Part shown: positions 5,790 through 5,994 of the stretch, piece by piece
Layout: the number at the start of each line of letters is the position of its first letter
Position numbering within the stretch: position 1 is the stretch's first letter
Source: an uncultured Methylophaga sp.
Lineage (GTDB): Bacteria > Pseudomonadota > Gammaproteobacteria > Nitrosococcales > Methylophagaceae
Direction of reading: 5' to 3'
DNA: 5,994 bases
Assembly: GCA_947631375.1 (NCBI GenBank)
Contig: CANRLD010000114.1
Coordinates: 1 to 5,994, forward strand
The notes under the pieces: model-generated
Seen by the model: the letters and a program-made list of their open reading frames with translations, nothing else
Told to the model about the DNA's origin: nothing
Databases searched by the model: none
Program-made: the position numbers and the translations under genes

Positions 5790-5994
5790 AACCATAGTGG
5801 CAAACTGACCATGCATAATAATGTCGTCAGCGCTACTGCAGCCGCATACAAGGCTGTATCCAGACCGTAATGTTCACAAATGACGATGCCAAAAACCATC
5901 GTCGGCATAGCAGCGGCTAATACCACCGTGACAGCCGTCTCGGTCGACAGCGCCAGCAATGGTGTCATTACCCACACGGTAGCTGGGGCAACAA
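5774..5994 (-). CDS. AEC-family (auxin efflux carrier-like) transporter, C-terminal part
   Basis: The frame is open to the window edge at 5994, so this is a 5'-truncated gene end of about 73 residues. It shows the last two membrane helices of a permease: one around TVVLAAAMPTMVFGIVICEH and one around YAAAVALTTLLCMVSLPLWF, joined by a short YGLD loop. The AAAMPT segment, the YGLD turn and the terminal SLPLW motif match the C-terminus of AEC transporters. AEC proteins are inner-membrane carriers, many of them for organic acids; the substrate here is not deducible. The apparent GTG start at 5977 is only internal. The stop (TGA, 5774-5776) lies within the last codons of the convergent MoCF gene. 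Confidence 0.8.
   Translation of the reverse strand, partial: VAPATVWVMTPLLALSTETAVTVVLAAAMPTMVFGIVICEHYGLDTALYAAAVALTTLLCMVSLPLWFYWIG

Overview
The window looks like chromosomal DNA from a gammaproteobacterial methylotroph, most likely a methanotroph of the Methylococcales. That assignment is inference. It rests on a homologue of formaldehyde-activating enzyme (Fae), a tetrahydromethanopterin (H4MPT)-linked C1 protein, lying beside gammaproteobacterial housekeeping genes such as a YoaA-type helicase. Base composition is moderate and even, genes are tightly packed, and I see no insertion sequence, phage gene, CRISPR array, tRNA or rRNA.

Left part (1-1322, + strand): the tail of an unidentified protein; a 94-residue unknown protein ending in a CxxC motif; a weak stem-loop terminator that includes that gene's stop codon; then a two-gene unit of a pterin-4a-carbinolamine dehydratase (PCD) homologue with a C-terminal extension and a DUF2237 protein, only 2 nt apart.

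Middle part (1356-3807, - strand): a probable two-gene unit read right to left. First comes a 165-residue protein whose layout resembles a PD-(D/E)XK nuclease-like fold. It is followed after 25 nt by a 642-residue YoaA/DinG-family Fe-S DNA helicase. A perfect TATAAT box precedes the small gene.

Right part (3840-5994): a Fae paralogue on the - strand, with a good ribosome-binding site, a plausible sigma70 promoter and a strong rho-independent terminator. It is divergent from a + strand pair, a group II truncated haemoglobin whose stop codon overlaps the start of a MoaB/CinA-like molybdopterin-binding-domain protein (TAATG). A partial AEC-family transporter gene converges on that pair and overlaps its end by 16 bp.

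Several genes touch pterin or C1 chemistry: the Fae homologue (H4MPT), PCD (pterin carbinolamine) and the MoCF domain (molybdopterin). No complete pathway is present. The most notable point is that the Fae paralogue has Glu where canonical Fae has its catalytic His, so it may not be an ordinary formaldehyde-condensing enzyme. I found no clear wholly new system; the best candidates for follow-up are the Fae paralogue with its divergent globin/MoCF neighbours and the nuclease-like protein next to the helicase.
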